DNA of 64,000 bases from NCBI GenBank assembly GCA_009930305.1, contig RZYM01000001.1:124001-188000 (forward strand), given 5' to 3'. The stretch is from Bacteroidia bacterium. GTDB taxonomy: Bacteria > Bacteroidota > Bacteroidia > Bacteroidales > Paludibacteraceae. The notes below the pieces were generated by a model. It did no database searches and was not told where the DNA came from. It saw only the letters and a list, made by a program, of their open reading frames with translations. Positions 7,995 to 16,730 of the stretch are shown here, one piece after another (the stretch's first letter is position 1; every line of letters begins with the position of its first letter). Position numbers and translations under genes: made by a program.

Positions 7995-10964
7995 TTAATT
8001 TTTCATGATTATACCATGATTCTTTTTCCCGTCAACCTTAGTTATTAGAGGAGAATCAAAATGAACTAGACGTATATACTTAGTTTCTTTTACAGTAGAC
8101 TGCGCTTCAAGGTATGTCATATCAAAACATTCGTTCTTATTATTATTCTGAACAGTAAGATACACAGCCCCACACGAAGTAAGATTCTGAAAGAAATGCG
8201 TACCCTGACTCGGATCTATATGATAACTTGTTTCTCCAGCTTCTACTATAACGTGCGCACCTGCTATATTTGGCCATTTAACAGGTATACCCAGCCAAGT
8301 ATCACTGCTACCCCATCTGCCAGGGCCTATCAAAATATAAGGTTTGTTCTCAGCCATCAATGCTTTGTTAAACGAATCAATATCGTATGCAATTAATTGA
8401 TTATTTGACGGATTGAACATCCCCTGTTTTACATATATAACATCAAATATATCACTTAATATACCATTGCCTAAAGCATTTGAAGATGACACCAAAGTAT
8501 CTGCAAGTGGAATCAAGGATAAATCTTCGTCAATTGATTTATTAGAATCTACAATAGGACGTATCTGCAATAAATAAAATACATTATTCTCATTTTTTTC
8601 ATAATCGAGATTTACTGCGAATTCAATTTCTACAGGACGCCCCATCTCTCGTTCGCCCACCTTCAAAACTTTCTCTAGAATATCTGCCAAAGGAAATACA
8701 TCATGCTCCAGAATATTAGCAAATGTAATTATTTTTCTTCCTCCTTCGTATATACCATCACGAATTATCTGATCGTAAGGATCAAAGGTGGATGCAAGAT
8801 AACGCAAGGTACCATCTTTTTCGGCATCACGCACATTTAAACGAAATAGGTTAAAACCATCATCTACCAATGGTTCGAATTTTATATTTGACAAATCAAG
8901 CGAATTAAAATATGTTTGTGTTTCACGAAGAGCAAAATCTAAAGAACTTGTTTGTAATATGTTCTTTGGATGCTTTGGCGAAAATCTAAGTGTTTGGCCT
9001 CCATCAACAATATACTTACCTAATCCGAGAGCTACATTTACAATACCATCCTCCGGTTTTTCATCGCCAATAGGATAATAATTCAAAGATCTTGCGACTC
9101 CCGAAAATGAAGGATAGAACCTATCTCCATGCGCTTTACCGCATACTTCTTGCAGAACTACAGCCATTTTTTCTCGGCTTATGACATTCTTAGTTGCAGT
9201 CATGTACGATTTGCTTGCCTGGTAGTATACTGATGCATACACAGCCTTAATCGCCTCACATATCATCATCAATGTAGTAATACGACTTCCATTGAGATTT
9301 GGCACCATATATGTTGAATATACTCCGGCAAAAGGTTGATAATGAGCATCTTCGAGCAAACTTGAAGAACGCACTGCGATAGGACAATTTTCTTCGACAG
9401 CACCAAGATATGCATATAAATCACCTACTACAGATCGTGGCAAAGTTGCCTTTAAAAAGAATTTTAAAATATCCTCATCGGTTTTATCTTCTGCCAATGC
9501 CATGAGGTACAAGTGATTCATTTCCATGAATTCGTCAAACTTATCTGCACAAAGAACAACTGTTTTTGGCACTACAATCTGGGTTGTTTCATACTCAAAA
9601 AACTCCGGATTTCGCTTAGACACAAGGTCCAAAAATGCTAAACCTCTACCTTTTCCACCCATTGAACCTTCCCCTATTCGAGCAAAATTAGAATAAGAAT
9701 CGTATCTATCGCTCATAAAAACAGCAACAACGCCTTTATTCTTGATTTTACGATAGGTTACTATTGCATCAAAGATAATTTTCCGTGCCTCATCAATATC
9801 ATTTATGTTATTAACAATTAAGCCACGTAAAAACTCTGCCAAAGGGAACATAGCTCTTGAATAAAGCCAGCGCGATAAGTGATTATGAGATAAATGATAA
9901 AACAATGATTCTGCAGGAATTGTAAAAATTTCATCTTGCAAATCTCTTAAATTTCGAGCAATAGCTACTACCTCTTTAGTTTCAGGATTGATAAAATTAA
10001 AATCACCGAAACCGAAATTAGTAGTTACAGCATCCTTCAACTCAAGATGCATTGTTTCATTATTTTTATTAATGAAATATGCTCCCATTCCTTCTGCTAG
10101 AGGCTTGTTTTTATCCTCACTCGATTCTATAATTATAGGTAAAAACTTGTCTTTCGATCTTATGTACGAACACAACTTGATACCGGCCTCACCATCTATC
10201 ACCCCATTACGCGGAAACCTTACATCAGATACTACACCAAGAATATTTTTTGAGTATTTATCATAAAGTTTCAATCCTTCCTCATAACTACGGGCCAACA
10301 AAATCTTTGGTCTACCACGCATTCGCAACATTCTTTCATGATCATTTAATGCCTCAGTCATAAACGACCTAGATTGTACAAATACATGCTTGTATAGATA
10401 TGGCAATATAGCAGAATAAAAATGTACTGAATCTTCAATAAAAAGAATCGCTTGAACTCCTACTGATGCAATATCCTTATCAACATTCATCTTGTCTTCT
10501 ATCAACTTAACAATAGCCAACAAAAGATCTGTTTCACCTAACCAACTGAATACATAATCAATACCCGTAAAATCCTCATTCCCAAAAACCTTCTTAAACA
10601 TCTCACGCGAGAACGGAGTTAATAACACAATAGGAATGAATGGCTTTTGGCTTTTGAACTCTTTTGAAAACTCAAAAACCTCACTATTGTCGCCGGTAGG
10701 CATAACTATTATAAGTTCGAAAGACCTCGTTTTTAGCAATTCTTTAGCATCTTTCATTGTTGATGCTAAAGTAAAACGAGGTGGATAACGCAGATTTAAT
10801 GAAGTATATTCATTAAATATCTGCTCATCTATTCTACCATCTTCCTCAAGCGCAAACGCATCATACTTACTAGCAACTAGCAAGATATTATAGATACGTT
10901 GGGTCATTAAGCTTGCAAAAGAAGTATCTTTGAAGTATAGTTTAATCCTATCAGGTCTATTCAT
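7995..10964 (-). CDS. tandem receiver-like + PEP/pyruvate-binding (PPDK N-terminal type) domain protein
   Basis: 989 residues. Residues 24-158 form a receiver-like fold with no acceptor Asp (IIVMP at 85-89). Residues 172-305 form a second receiver-like fold with an apparently complete pocket (E177-D178, D247 in VVSDVRFP, S281/S282, K300). From about 330 to the end lies the ATP-grasp-like PEP/pyruvate-binding domain of PEP synthase and PPDK (MGGKGRGLAFL, AVRSSSLLEDAHYQPFAGVYST, EIEFAVN near the end, ILIGPGRWGSSD). The phosphohistidine and PEP-binding domains of true PEP synthase are missing, so it is unlikely to complete that reaction alone. A regulated phosphotransfer role is inferred. The start lies 5 bases after a -7 box. 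Confidence 0.8.
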   Translation of the reverse strand: MNRPDRIKLYFKDTSFASLMTQRIYNILLVASKYDAFALEEDGRIDEQIFNEYTSLNLRYPPRFTLASTMKDAKELLKTRSFELIIVMPTGDNSEVFEFSKEFKSQKPFIPIVLLTPFSREMFKKVFGNEDFTGIDYVFSWLGETDLLLAIVKLIEDKMNVDKDIASVGVQAILFIEDSVHFYSAILPYLYKHVFVQSRSFMTEALNDHERMLRMRGRPKILLARSYEEGLKLYDKYSKNILGVVSDVRFPRNGVIDGEAGIKLCSYIRSKDKFLPIIIESSEDKNKPLAEGMGAYFINKNNETMHLELKDAVTTNFGFGDFNFINPETKEVVAIARNLRDLQDEIFTIPAESLFYHLSHNHLSRWLYSRAMFPLAEFLRGLIVNNINDIDEARKIIFDAIVTYRKIKNKGVVAVFMSDRYDSYSNFARIGEGSMGGKGRGLAFLDLVSKRNPEFFEYETTQIVVPKTVVLCADKFDEFMEMNHLYLMALAEDKTDEDILKFFLKATLPRSVVGDLYAYLGAVEENCPIAVRSSSLLEDAHYQPFAGVYSTYMVPNLNGSRITTLMMICEAIKAVYASVYYQASKSYMTATKNVISREKMAVVLQEVCGKAHGDRFYPSFSGVARSLNYYPIGDEKPEDGIVNVALGLGKYIVDGGQTLRFSPKHPKNILQTSSLDFALRETQTYFNSLDLSNIKFEPLVDDGFNLFRLNVRDAEKDGTLRYLASTFDPYDQIIRDGIYEGGRKIITFANILEHDVFPLADILEKVLKVGEREMGRPVEIEFAVNLDYEKNENNVFYLLQIRPIVDSNKSIDEDLSLIPLADTLVSSSNALGNGILSDIFDVIYVKQGMFNPSNNQLIAYDIDSFNKALMAENKPYILIGPGRWGSSDTWLGIPVKWPNIAGAHVIVEAGETSYHIDPSQGTHFFQNLTSCGAVYLTVQNNNKNECFDMTYLEAQSTVKETKYIRLVHFDSPLITKVDGKKNHGIIMKN

Positions 10965-10969
10965 AATCG

Positions 10970-10977
10970 CAAATATA
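10970..10977 (-). promoter_or_regulatory. -7 box directly before the receiver-PPDK gene
   Basis: TATATTTG on the minus strand matches TAnnTTTG. The last G is only 5 bases from the ATG (10964), which places the predicted transcript start at or next to the start codon. Confidence 0.5.
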
Positions 10978-10985
10978 CACTTTTT

Positions 10986-11369
10986 CTATCGCTTGCGAAA
11001 TGCAGTTCCTCTAAAAACTGCAATTAATTGATCAGTATCTTCCATTCTTACTTCAACATCGTATAAAATTATAGTTTTACCTTGTTTTACAGGTTTTGCA
11101 ACAGATACTAAAACACCTTCAGATTTGCCTCTGAAATAATCTATTTGCGCATTCAATGTAACGCATTCACCGCCCATCGAATTTGAAGCCGCCCCCATTG
11201 TATAATCAGCCAAAGTAAATAAAGCACCTCCTTGAACAGAACCCAGACCATTTAAATGATTCTTAGTTATTGGCATTCTCATCTTTGCATATCCGTTATA
11301 AGCCTCAAGGATTTCAATTCCTATCAATTTTGCAAACTCATCTTTTTGAATGTGATTTTTTACTATCAT
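10986..11369 (-). CDS. PaaI-type hotdog thioesterase
   Basis: 127 residues with the hotdog-fold signature GLGSVQGGALFTLADYTMGAASN (about 47-70), where the QGG replaces the more common HGG, and an N-terminal EILEAYNGYAKMRMPI strand. Proteins of this group hydrolyse acyl- or aryl-CoA thioesters in the cytoplasm; the substrate is not visible. It lies just after the OmpA terminator and 21 bases upstream of the receiver-PPDK gene, on the same strand. Confidence 0.82.
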   Translation of the reverse strand: MIVKNHIQKDEFAKLIGIEILEAYNGYAKMRMPITKNHLNGLGSVQGGALFTLADYTMGAASNSMGGECVTLNAQIDYFRGKSEGVLVSVAKPVKQGKTIILYDVEVRMEDTDQLIAVFRGTAFRKR

Positions 11370-11381
11370 ATCTTCAATTAT

Positions 11382-11420
11382 AAAAAAAGCCCCTATAGCG
11401 ATTAACTACAAGGGCTTTTT
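11382..11420 (-). terminator. intrinsic terminator of the OmpA gene
   Basis: A 9-bp stem (11384-11392 aaaaagccc with 11412-11420) is followed on the minus strand by T7. It sits 19 bases after the ompA-type stop codon and before the thioesterase start. Confidence 0.75.
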
Positions 11421-11438
11421 ATGGTTTTGAACTAAAAT

Positions 11439-12905
11439 CTATTTATGAAAATAAAAGTCGCAACGACGATTCTTATATTCTTTCATTGGAGGATTCTGCA
11501 TTTTTCCCTTTGGAGTTAGAGAAATTCTGGAAGCATCTATACCATATTTTTCAACCAACTCTTTCTTAACTGTTTCAACACGATTACTACTTAACTTCAT
11601 ATTGTAATCACCACTTCCAGGGAAATCGCAATAGCCACGCAATTCAACTTGCAACTCAGGATCTTCTTTTAATTTCTGAGCAGCTTTTGCTACATTGCTC
11701 TTAGCAACATTAGTCAAATAATATTTGTCGAATGGGAAATACACAGACATATCGTAATCAATGCCAGCACCCATTGCAGCTAATACGCCTCTAACCTCTT
11801 CGCAACATTTTGCTGATTGCATAATCTCTTGTGGAATACTTTCACCCCAATAGTTTACGAAAGAGCCTTGTGGAGTATTAGGTTCACGATCACGGAAATC
11901 AGGAACTCCATCACCATCACCATCAGGTCTGGTTGCTTGTTGAGCCTCTAAAGCAGCTATACGTGGTAGAACATTATTGCTAAGAGTATCTTCAACAGCA
12001 GTTACACGTCTTTTTAAACTGTCCAATTGATCTTGAAAGTTTTTGTCGCCGGTTTTTAATTCACGATAAGCAAAAGGACTTATATTACGCATATGGCCGC
12101 CTTCTTTTTTGTTAGGAGCAAACTTTACACGGAAATTTAAAGTAGCTGTAAATTCACCATCATTCATAACACCCTTGGTGTATGCTTCTCCTTCAAAATA
12201 ATCTTTATTATGGAAACGATAATGTGCGTTCAAACCTAAAGCAATATGCTTGTTGAAGTTGTACTCAACGTTTAATCCTACAGGAAAACCTATTGCCATA
12301 CCATCTTTTATATCACGAGGACCAGCCTCTGCTGCTATTTGTGCTATTTCTTCAGGCGTTTTACCTGCTTTAGTAGCCTTATCTATTGCAGCTTGTTCGA
12401 TAGTTCCTATTGGAGAACCCGCAACAGGAGTTGTTTGCACATCGTAAAAAGTTAGACCCAAACCGGCATTCAAATAAAATCCCCATTTCCAAGTGCTACG
12501 ATATTGCCCGAACAAGTTCAAAAGGTTTAATGAAGCCATAAGAGATGGGTCATACATATTACCGATAAAAGTATTATTACCATAATCGGTTGTATTTGTT
12601 GTTCCCATAAATGGCATATATTGGAATTGTGCAATCAAACCCCAATATGGATTCCATGTGTATTCAACATCCAATCCAACTGTCCACGAAACAGAAGACT
12701 GAGAAAAAATATCATTATATTTTTGTGTCACGTCACCATCAAACTGAGACATACCTCCGTTTATTGATAGAGACCAATGAGTGAAGTCCTTAAAGTCGTT
12801 TAATCCACCTTTTGACTGAGAAGATGCCGTTGCCGGATTTTCAGCAGCAAATGCTAAGGTAAAACCAAACGCAAGAACCGTAATTAGTGTCAAAACTTTT
12901 TTCAT
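11439..12905 (-). CDS. OmpA-family outer-membrane protein
   Basis: 488 residues. Signal peptide 1-20 (ending AFAAE). An N-terminal beta-barrel-like region (about 40-265) is followed by a linker with a short coiled coil (DSLKRRVTAVEDTLSNN), a calcium-binding thrombospondin-3-like DGDGDGVPDFRDREPNTPQG motif, and a C-terminal OmpA/MotB domain (about 370-488, with YFPFDKYYLT, VELRGYCDFPGSGDYNMKLS and SSNRVETVKKEL). The family anchors the outer membrane to peptidoglycan. It is a single-gene unit with its own -7 box (12932-12939) and terminator, which suggests high independent expression. Confidence 0.92.
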   Translation of the reverse strand: MKKVLTLITVLAFGFTLAFAAENPATASSQSKGGLNDFKDFTHWSLSINGGMSQFDGDVTQKYNDIFSQSSVSWTVGLDVEYTWNPYWGLIAQFQYMPFMGTTNTTDYGNNTFIGNMYDPSLMASLNLLNLFGQYRSTWKWGFYLNAGLGLTFYDVQTTPVAGSPIGTIEQAAIDKATKAGKTPEEIAQIAAEAGPRDIKDGMAIGFPVGLNVEYNFNKHIALGLNAHYRFHNKDYFEGEAYTKGVMNDGEFTATLNFRVKFAPNKKEGGHMRNISPFAYRELKTGDKNFQDQLDSLKRRVTAVEDTLSNNVLPRIAALEAQQATRPDGDGDGVPDFRDREPNTPQGSFVNYWGESIPQEIMQSAKCCEEVRGVLAAMGAGIDYDMSVYFPFDKYYLTNVAKSNVAKAAQKLKEDPELQVELRGYCDFPGSGDYNMKLSSNRVETVKKELVEKYGIDASRISLTPKGKMQNPPMKEYKNRRCDFYFHK

Positions 12906-12931
12906 GCTTGCTTTTTTAATAGATTTTGGGG

Positions 12932-12939
12932 CAAATATA
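12932..12939 (-). promoter_or_regulatory. -7 promoter box of the OmpA gene
   Basis: TATATTTG on the minus strand, 26 bases before the start codon; matches TAnnTTTG. No clear TTTG -33 partner. Confidence 0.5.
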
Positions 12940-12992
12940 AAACATTAATGGTATATAAACATCATATTTTCAACACAAAAGAAGAAAAATGC

Positions 12993-14369
12993 TTATTTTT
13001 CAATTTCATTTGTTAAAATTGAGCCAAATAAAGTTGCCGGAGATGCTTTTTCAACTTCAACTATCACATAATCACCTATCTTAACATTGCCTTTATCAAA
13101 TAAAACTACTTTATTTTGTGATGTTCTGCCAAAAAGCTGTTCACGCGAACGTTTAGAATACCCTTCAACTAAAACTTCGAATTGTTTACCAACGTCATTT
13201 TCATTGCTTTGAAGAGATAATTGCAGTTGCAAATCTATCGCTTCTTGTAAACGTTTTACTTTTATTTCTTCCGGCACATTATCCGGCAAATGCTTAGATG
13301 CGTAGGTGCCTTCACGCTCCGAATACTTAAACATAAATGCACTGTCAAAGCTCACTTCGCGCATTAATGATAGGGTCTGAACATGATCCTCTTCTGTCTC
13401 TGAATGAAAACCGGTAAATAAATCTGTCGTAATACCACAATCAGGAATATGTTTACGAATCATTGCAATTTTATCTAAGTACCACTCACGTGTATATTTT
13501 CTATTCATTAGTTGCAATATTCGATTACTACCTGATTGAACCGGCAAATGTATGTGCTTACATAGATTATGATGTTTAGCAATTGTTTTTACCATTTTTT
13601 CATCCATGTCTTTAGGATGTGAAGTTGTAAAACGAATTCGCATATCAGGCACTTCTCCAGCTAGTTTGTCGAGTAATTCCGCAAATTCCATACCTTCAAA
13701 GTTATATGAATTTACATTTTGCCCTAACAATGTCAATTCTTCATATCCTTTTTCTTTTAAATCGAAAACTTCATTTAATATACTTTGGTATGGACGACTT
13801 CTCTCTCTACCGCGTGTATATGGTACAATACAATACGAACAAAAGTTATTGCAACCGCGCATTATTGATACAAAACCTGATATTGTATTATGGCCGATTC
13901 GACTTGGTATTACATCTTTGTAGGTTTCAATAACTGATGATTCTACATTTACAACTCTGCTCCCTTGTTCAACAGATGCAATTAAGTTTGGCAAATCCAG
14001 ATACGCATCCGGCCCAACTACCATGTCTATGACTTTTCTTGATAAAAGATCCTCTTTTATCCTTTCTGCCATGCATCCTAATACTGCAACTATAAGTTTG
14101 TTATTTTTTTTCTTTAGTGACTGGAAAAACTCCAAACGCGATAAAGCTTTTTGCTCTGCATGGTCGCGAATGGAACAGGTATTTATAAAGATAGCATCCG
14201 CTTCGGATATATCTTCAGTAATTACATAACCTGCCATTTGCATAACCGCTGCGACTACTTCGCTATCAGCCAAATTCATTTGGCAACCATAAGTTTCAAG
14301 AAACAATTTTTTTTCGTTAGCAAATATGGCGGATGCATAGTCCGTTGGTTTGCCATTTTGGTTTTCCAT
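12993..14369 (-). CDS. miaB: tRNA-2-methylthio-N6-dimethylallyladenosine synthase MiaB
   Basis: A 458-residue radical-SAM methylthiotransferase that thiomethylates i6A37 of tRNAs reading UNN codons. The N-terminal UPF0004 domain carries its three cluster cysteines (C29 in ETYGCQMN, C65 in NTCSIRD, C99 in VLGCMAE). The radical-SAM motif CNNFCSYC (C173, C177, C180) is followed by IVPYTRGRERSR. A TRAM domain closes the chain (from about 395). All catalytic elements are present and the length is normal. It stands alone, with a -7 box at 14395-14402. Confidence 0.95.
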   Translation of the reverse strand: MENQNGKPTDYASAIFANEKKLFLETYGCQMNLADSEVVAAVMQMAGYVITEDISEADAIFINTCSIRDHAEQKALSRLEFFQSLKKKNNKLIVAVLGCMAERIKEDLLSRKVIDMVVGPDAYLDLPNLIASVEQGSRVVNVESSVIETYKDVIPSRIGHNTISGFVSIMRGCNNFCSYCIVPYTRGRERSRPYQSILNEVFDLKEKGYEELTLLGQNVNSYNFEGMEFAELLDKLAGEVPDMRIRFTTSHPKDMDEKMVKTIAKHHNLCKHIHLPVQSGSNRILQLMNRKYTREWYLDKIAMIRKHIPDCGITTDLFTGFHSETEEDHVQTLSLMREVSFDSAFMFKYSEREGTYASKHLPDNVPEEIKVKRLQEAIDLQLQLSLQSNENDVGKQFEVLVEGYSKRSREQLFGRTSQNKVVLFDKGNVKIGDYVIVEVEKASPATLFGSILTNEIEK

Positions 14370-14394
14370 ATTATTTTTTCGTTAAAAATGTGCG

Positions 14395-14402
14395 CAAATT
14401 TA
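14395..14402 (-). promoter_or_regulatory. -7 promoter box of miaB
   Basis: TAAATTTG on the minus strand, 25 bases before the ATG; fits TAnnTTTG. No -33 element is evident. Confidence 0.45.
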
Positions 14403-14537
14403 CGCTTTTTATGCGAAACCACAGACATAGTTTAGTTTCTAAGTTAATCTTTTGATTTACCAAATAATGAAGAATGTAGCAAAAAAGTATTTTTTTATAT
14501 CGTTTGATGTAATTACATTTACGCCGAAAAAAAACGA

Positions 14538-15323
14538 ATGAAGAAATTAATATTAACACAAATGGATTCAAACAAACACTATATCTTTCCCAGTAGGTTA
14601 ATCTATTTTATATTAATCTTGGTGGTAACCATATTGCTAACTCTACCTATACAAGATTTCATACTTTATTCCCCAAAGATGACTGATAATAGCATGGAAT
14701 ATAAACTGTCCTTGATCAATTTTATAATTATCCCTTGTTTGATAACAATCTTTTTAATTATAGAGAAATTAAAATCGCAAAATATTAAGCCGAATCTTGA
14801 TTTTTGGCATGTAAAAAATATTAAGGCATTAGCTGCTTTTCCTTTTGTTTTTCATGTCTGTATAGCATTTCCTATTGCTCAACTGTATCGAAACATTACA
14901 AACCATGCGTACACACCTGATAATATATATATAATCTTGGGCGCTATTACATTTGCTCCTATATTTGAAGAATTCTTGTTTAGAGAAATCCTTCTTAAAG
15001 GACTTAGCAGCCGCTATTCCAAATGGTTGAGTATTTTAATTACAGGTGTTTTTTTCGGTCTTTTACACTTTAGTCCCTCCGAAATAGCAGTAATAGCAGT
15101 CGCAATCGCGCTTGGTATATACTTATCGTGGGTGTATTATCAGACAAAAAATCTTGGAGCTTGCATTGTGTTGCATTTTATAGCTAATAGCACCGCCATT
15201 TTATTACCTATGCTTTATATGGTTATAGGTAATTACATATTTTGCATGTCAGCAGTTACCTTACTTACAGTTGTTTATTATTTGTATAAACAGAAAATAA
15301 AAACTATCAAACAAAAAGTATAA
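14538..15323 (+). CDS. CPBP-family intramembrane metalloprotease
   Basis: 261 residues with about seven or eight hydrophobic helices. The CPBP (Abi/CAAX-like) motifs are intact: E144-E145-F-L-F-R149 in APIFEEFLFRE, H177 in FFGLLHF, and H213...N217 in VLHFIANS. Members cleave substrates inside the membrane; the target is unknown. The start at 14538 (MKKLILTQMDSNK) or the internal ATG at 14562 are both possible; the upstream one is kept. No neighbour suggests a bacteriocin or immunity role. Confidence 0.85.
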   Translation: MKKLILTQMDSNKHYIFPSRLIYFILILVVTILLTLPIQDFILYSPKMTDNSMEYKLSLINFIIIPCLITIFLIIEKLKSQNIKPNLDFWHVKNIKALAAFPFVFHVCIAFPIAQLYRNITNHAYTPDNIYIILGAITFAPIFEEFLFREILLKGLSSRYSKWLSILITGVFFGLLHFSPSEIAVIAVAIALGIYLSWVYYQTKNLGACIVLHFIANSTAILLPMLYMVIGNYIFCMSAVTLLTVVYYLYKQKIKTIKQKV

Positions 15324-15415
15324 GAAAAAGAATAGAAAGACACGTCAAGCCTTAGAAGTAGTTTATAATTCGTATGAACACATTTACGAGATTAGACTCC
15401 ATTAATCGTTTTTTT

Positions 15416-15452
15416 AAACGTTTACACAAACGTTTTCGTTAAACTTCGTTAA
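15416..15452 (+). repeat. two pairs of short direct repeats upstream of a promoter
   Basis: The palindromic octamer AAACGTTT occurs at 15416-15423 and 15428-15435. TTCGTTAA occurs at 15435-15442 and 15445-15452, exactly 10 bases apart. They lie 26-60 bases before the -33 element at 15478. Helically phased repeats in this position suggest a regulator binding site, which is an inference. Confidence 0.4.
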
Positions 15453-15477
15453 TAGTAAAATAAAATAGTCGCAATCG

Positions 15478-15508
15478 TTTGCAAATTAATAAAAACATTA
15501 TACCTTTG
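15478..15508 (+). promoter_or_regulatory. -33/-7 promoter of a short transcript upstream of greA
   Basis: TTTG (15478-15481), 19 bases, TACCTTTG (15501-15508): a full match to the Bacteroidetes consensus. The expected start is near 15512. The only thing downstream before the greA promoter is a short non-coding stretch ending in a strong terminator. Confidence 0.75.
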
Positions 15509-15511
15509 TCG

Positions 15512-15592
15512 AGAGAGAATCGAAAAGATTTTTTCATAGTTAAGGTTTAGGTTAAACAAGGAGAGAACATCTGTGCTCTCCTTGTTTATTTT
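15512..15592 (+). ncRNA. candidate small RNA (about 80 nt) ending in an intrinsic terminator
   Basis: A consensus promoter (15478-15508) and a terminator (15554-15587) bracket about 80 bases with no open reading frame of note. A small 5' hairpin AATC-GAAAA-GATT is visible at the beginning. No known RNA family is recognised. It could equally be the distal leader of greA, because the same module (promoter, ACAAGGAGAG hairpin) recurs 170 bases downstream. Confidence 0.45.
15554..15592 (+). terminator. intrinsic terminator of the candidate small RNA
   Basis: A 12-bp perfect stem (15554-15565 aaacaaggagag with 15576-15587) and a 10-base loop, followed by ATTTT. Confidence 0.75.
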
Positions 15593-15711
15593 AAAACTAC
15601 TCAATGCACTAGGATTCGGTTTTCTATTTGATTAGAGATTCTCGGAGAATTAAAACAGCTAACTAATAACAAGATAGCTTACCTGGTAAAAAAAATAAAT
15701 CAACAATATTG

Positions 15712-15743
15712 TTTGTTTATTCGTACAACTTCACTTATCTTTG
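15712..15743 (+). promoter_or_regulatory. greA promoter (-33/-7 type)
   Basis: TTTG (15712-15715), 20 bases, TATCTTTG (15736-15743). The predicted start near 15747 gives a leader of about 87 bases before the greA ATG at 15834. Confidence 0.75.
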
Positions 15744-15754
15744 CCAAACATACA

Positions 15755-15795
15755 AAGGAGAGTCCCGGTTTACGAATCGGGATTCTTCTTGTTTT
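15755..15795 (+). terminator. terminator-like hairpin (attenuator) in the greA leader
   Basis: A 13-bp stem (15755-15767 with 15778-15790, two G-U pairs) with a 10-base loop, followed by GTTTT. It starts only about 8 bases after the predicted transcript start, so much of the transcription would be expected to stop before greA unless read-through occurs. Confidence 0.65.
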
Positions 15796-15833
15796 ATCTG
15801 ACAATACAAAAAAAAACAATTATTTAATACATT

Positions 15834-16307
15834 ATGGCAACACTAAATTACATGACCGAAGAAGGTTACAAGAAACTTATGGAAGAGATCAACCGACTTG
15901 AATCAGTAGAACGCCCAAAAATCTCAAGGCAGATTGCTGAAGCTCGCGACAAAGGAGACTTATCAGAAAATGCCGAATATGATGCTGTTCGTGAAGCACA
16001 AGGACTTCTCGAGTTAAAAATCGCTCAATTAAAGACAACAGTCTCAAATGTTCGCATAATAGATGAAAGTCATATGGGCGATGGTGGGATACAAATCCTT
16101 AGCAAAGTTACAATTAAGAATGTCAAAACTAGCCAAAAAATGACATACACCTTAGTGTCTGAGGCAGAGGCTAATATACGCGAGTTTAAAATGGCAATAA
16201 GCACACCTATTGCTAAATCACTTATAGGCAAGAAAAAAGGCGACCACGTAACGGTTGAGGCTCCTTCAGGCATTATTGAATTTGAAATATTAGAAACGGG
16301 ATTCTAA
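15834..16307 (+). CDS. greA: transcription elongation factor GreA
   Basis: 157 residues, the normal length. The N-terminal antiparallel coiled coil (about 5-78) ends in the GDLSENAEYDAVREAQ tip region, whose acidic residues reach the RNA polymerase active site to trigger cleavage of backtracked RNA. The C-terminal FKBP-like domain carries ISTPIAKSLIGKKKGD. The ATG at 15834 fits the family start. The HIT gene follows after 11 bases, so the two share a transcript. The leader contains a terminator-like hairpin. Confidence 0.95.
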   Translation: MATLNYMTEEGYKKLMEEINRLESVERPKISRQIAEARDKGDLSENAEYDAVREAQGLLELKIAQLKTTVSNVRIIDESHMGDGGIQILSKVTIKNVKTSQKMTYTLVSEAEANIREFKMAISTPIAKSLIGKKKGDHVTVEAPSGIIEFEILETGF

Positions 16308-16318
16308 AACACAATTAT

Positions 16319-16717
16319 ATGGCAAGTATATTTAGTAAAATAGTAGCCGGTGAAATTCCTTGTTATAAGGTTACCGAAACCGATAAATACTTTGCATTTC
16401 TCGATATTAACCCATTAGTTAAGGGTCATACTCTTGTAATTCCAAAACAAGAAGTAGATTATATGTTTGATTTATCGGATGAAGATTTAGCGGGCATACA
16501 TATTTTTGCAAAAATCATTGCTAATGCAATCAAAAAAGCATACCCATGCAAGAAGGTGGGCGAAGCGGTTATCGGATTAGAGGTTCCTCATGCACACATT
16601 CATCTGATTCCAATTCAAAAAGAATCGGATATGTTGTTTTCAAATCCAAAACTCAAATTAACAGACGCAGAGTTCAAAGAGATTGCCGTAAACATACAAA
16701 ATGCAATTGAAGCATAA
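16319..16717 (+). CDS. HIT-family nucleotide-binding hydrolase
   Basis: 132 residues with the histidine triad HAHIH (H91, H93, H95) in VPHAHIHLIPI and the HIT N-terminal features IFSKIVAGEIPCYKV and FLDINPLVKGHTLVIPK. Such proteins hydrolyse or transfer nucleoside phosphates or phosphoramidates in the cytoplasm. It lies 11 bases after greA and ends at a shared terminator. Confidence 0.93.
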   Translation: MASIFSKIVAGEIPCYKVTETDKYFAFLDINPLVKGHTLVIPKQEVDYMFDLSDEDLAGIHIFAKIIANAIKKAYPCKKVGEAVIGLEVPHAHIHLIPIQKESDMLFSNPKLKLTDAEFKEIAVNIQNAIEA

Positions 16718-16730
16718 GTATTATAACTAT

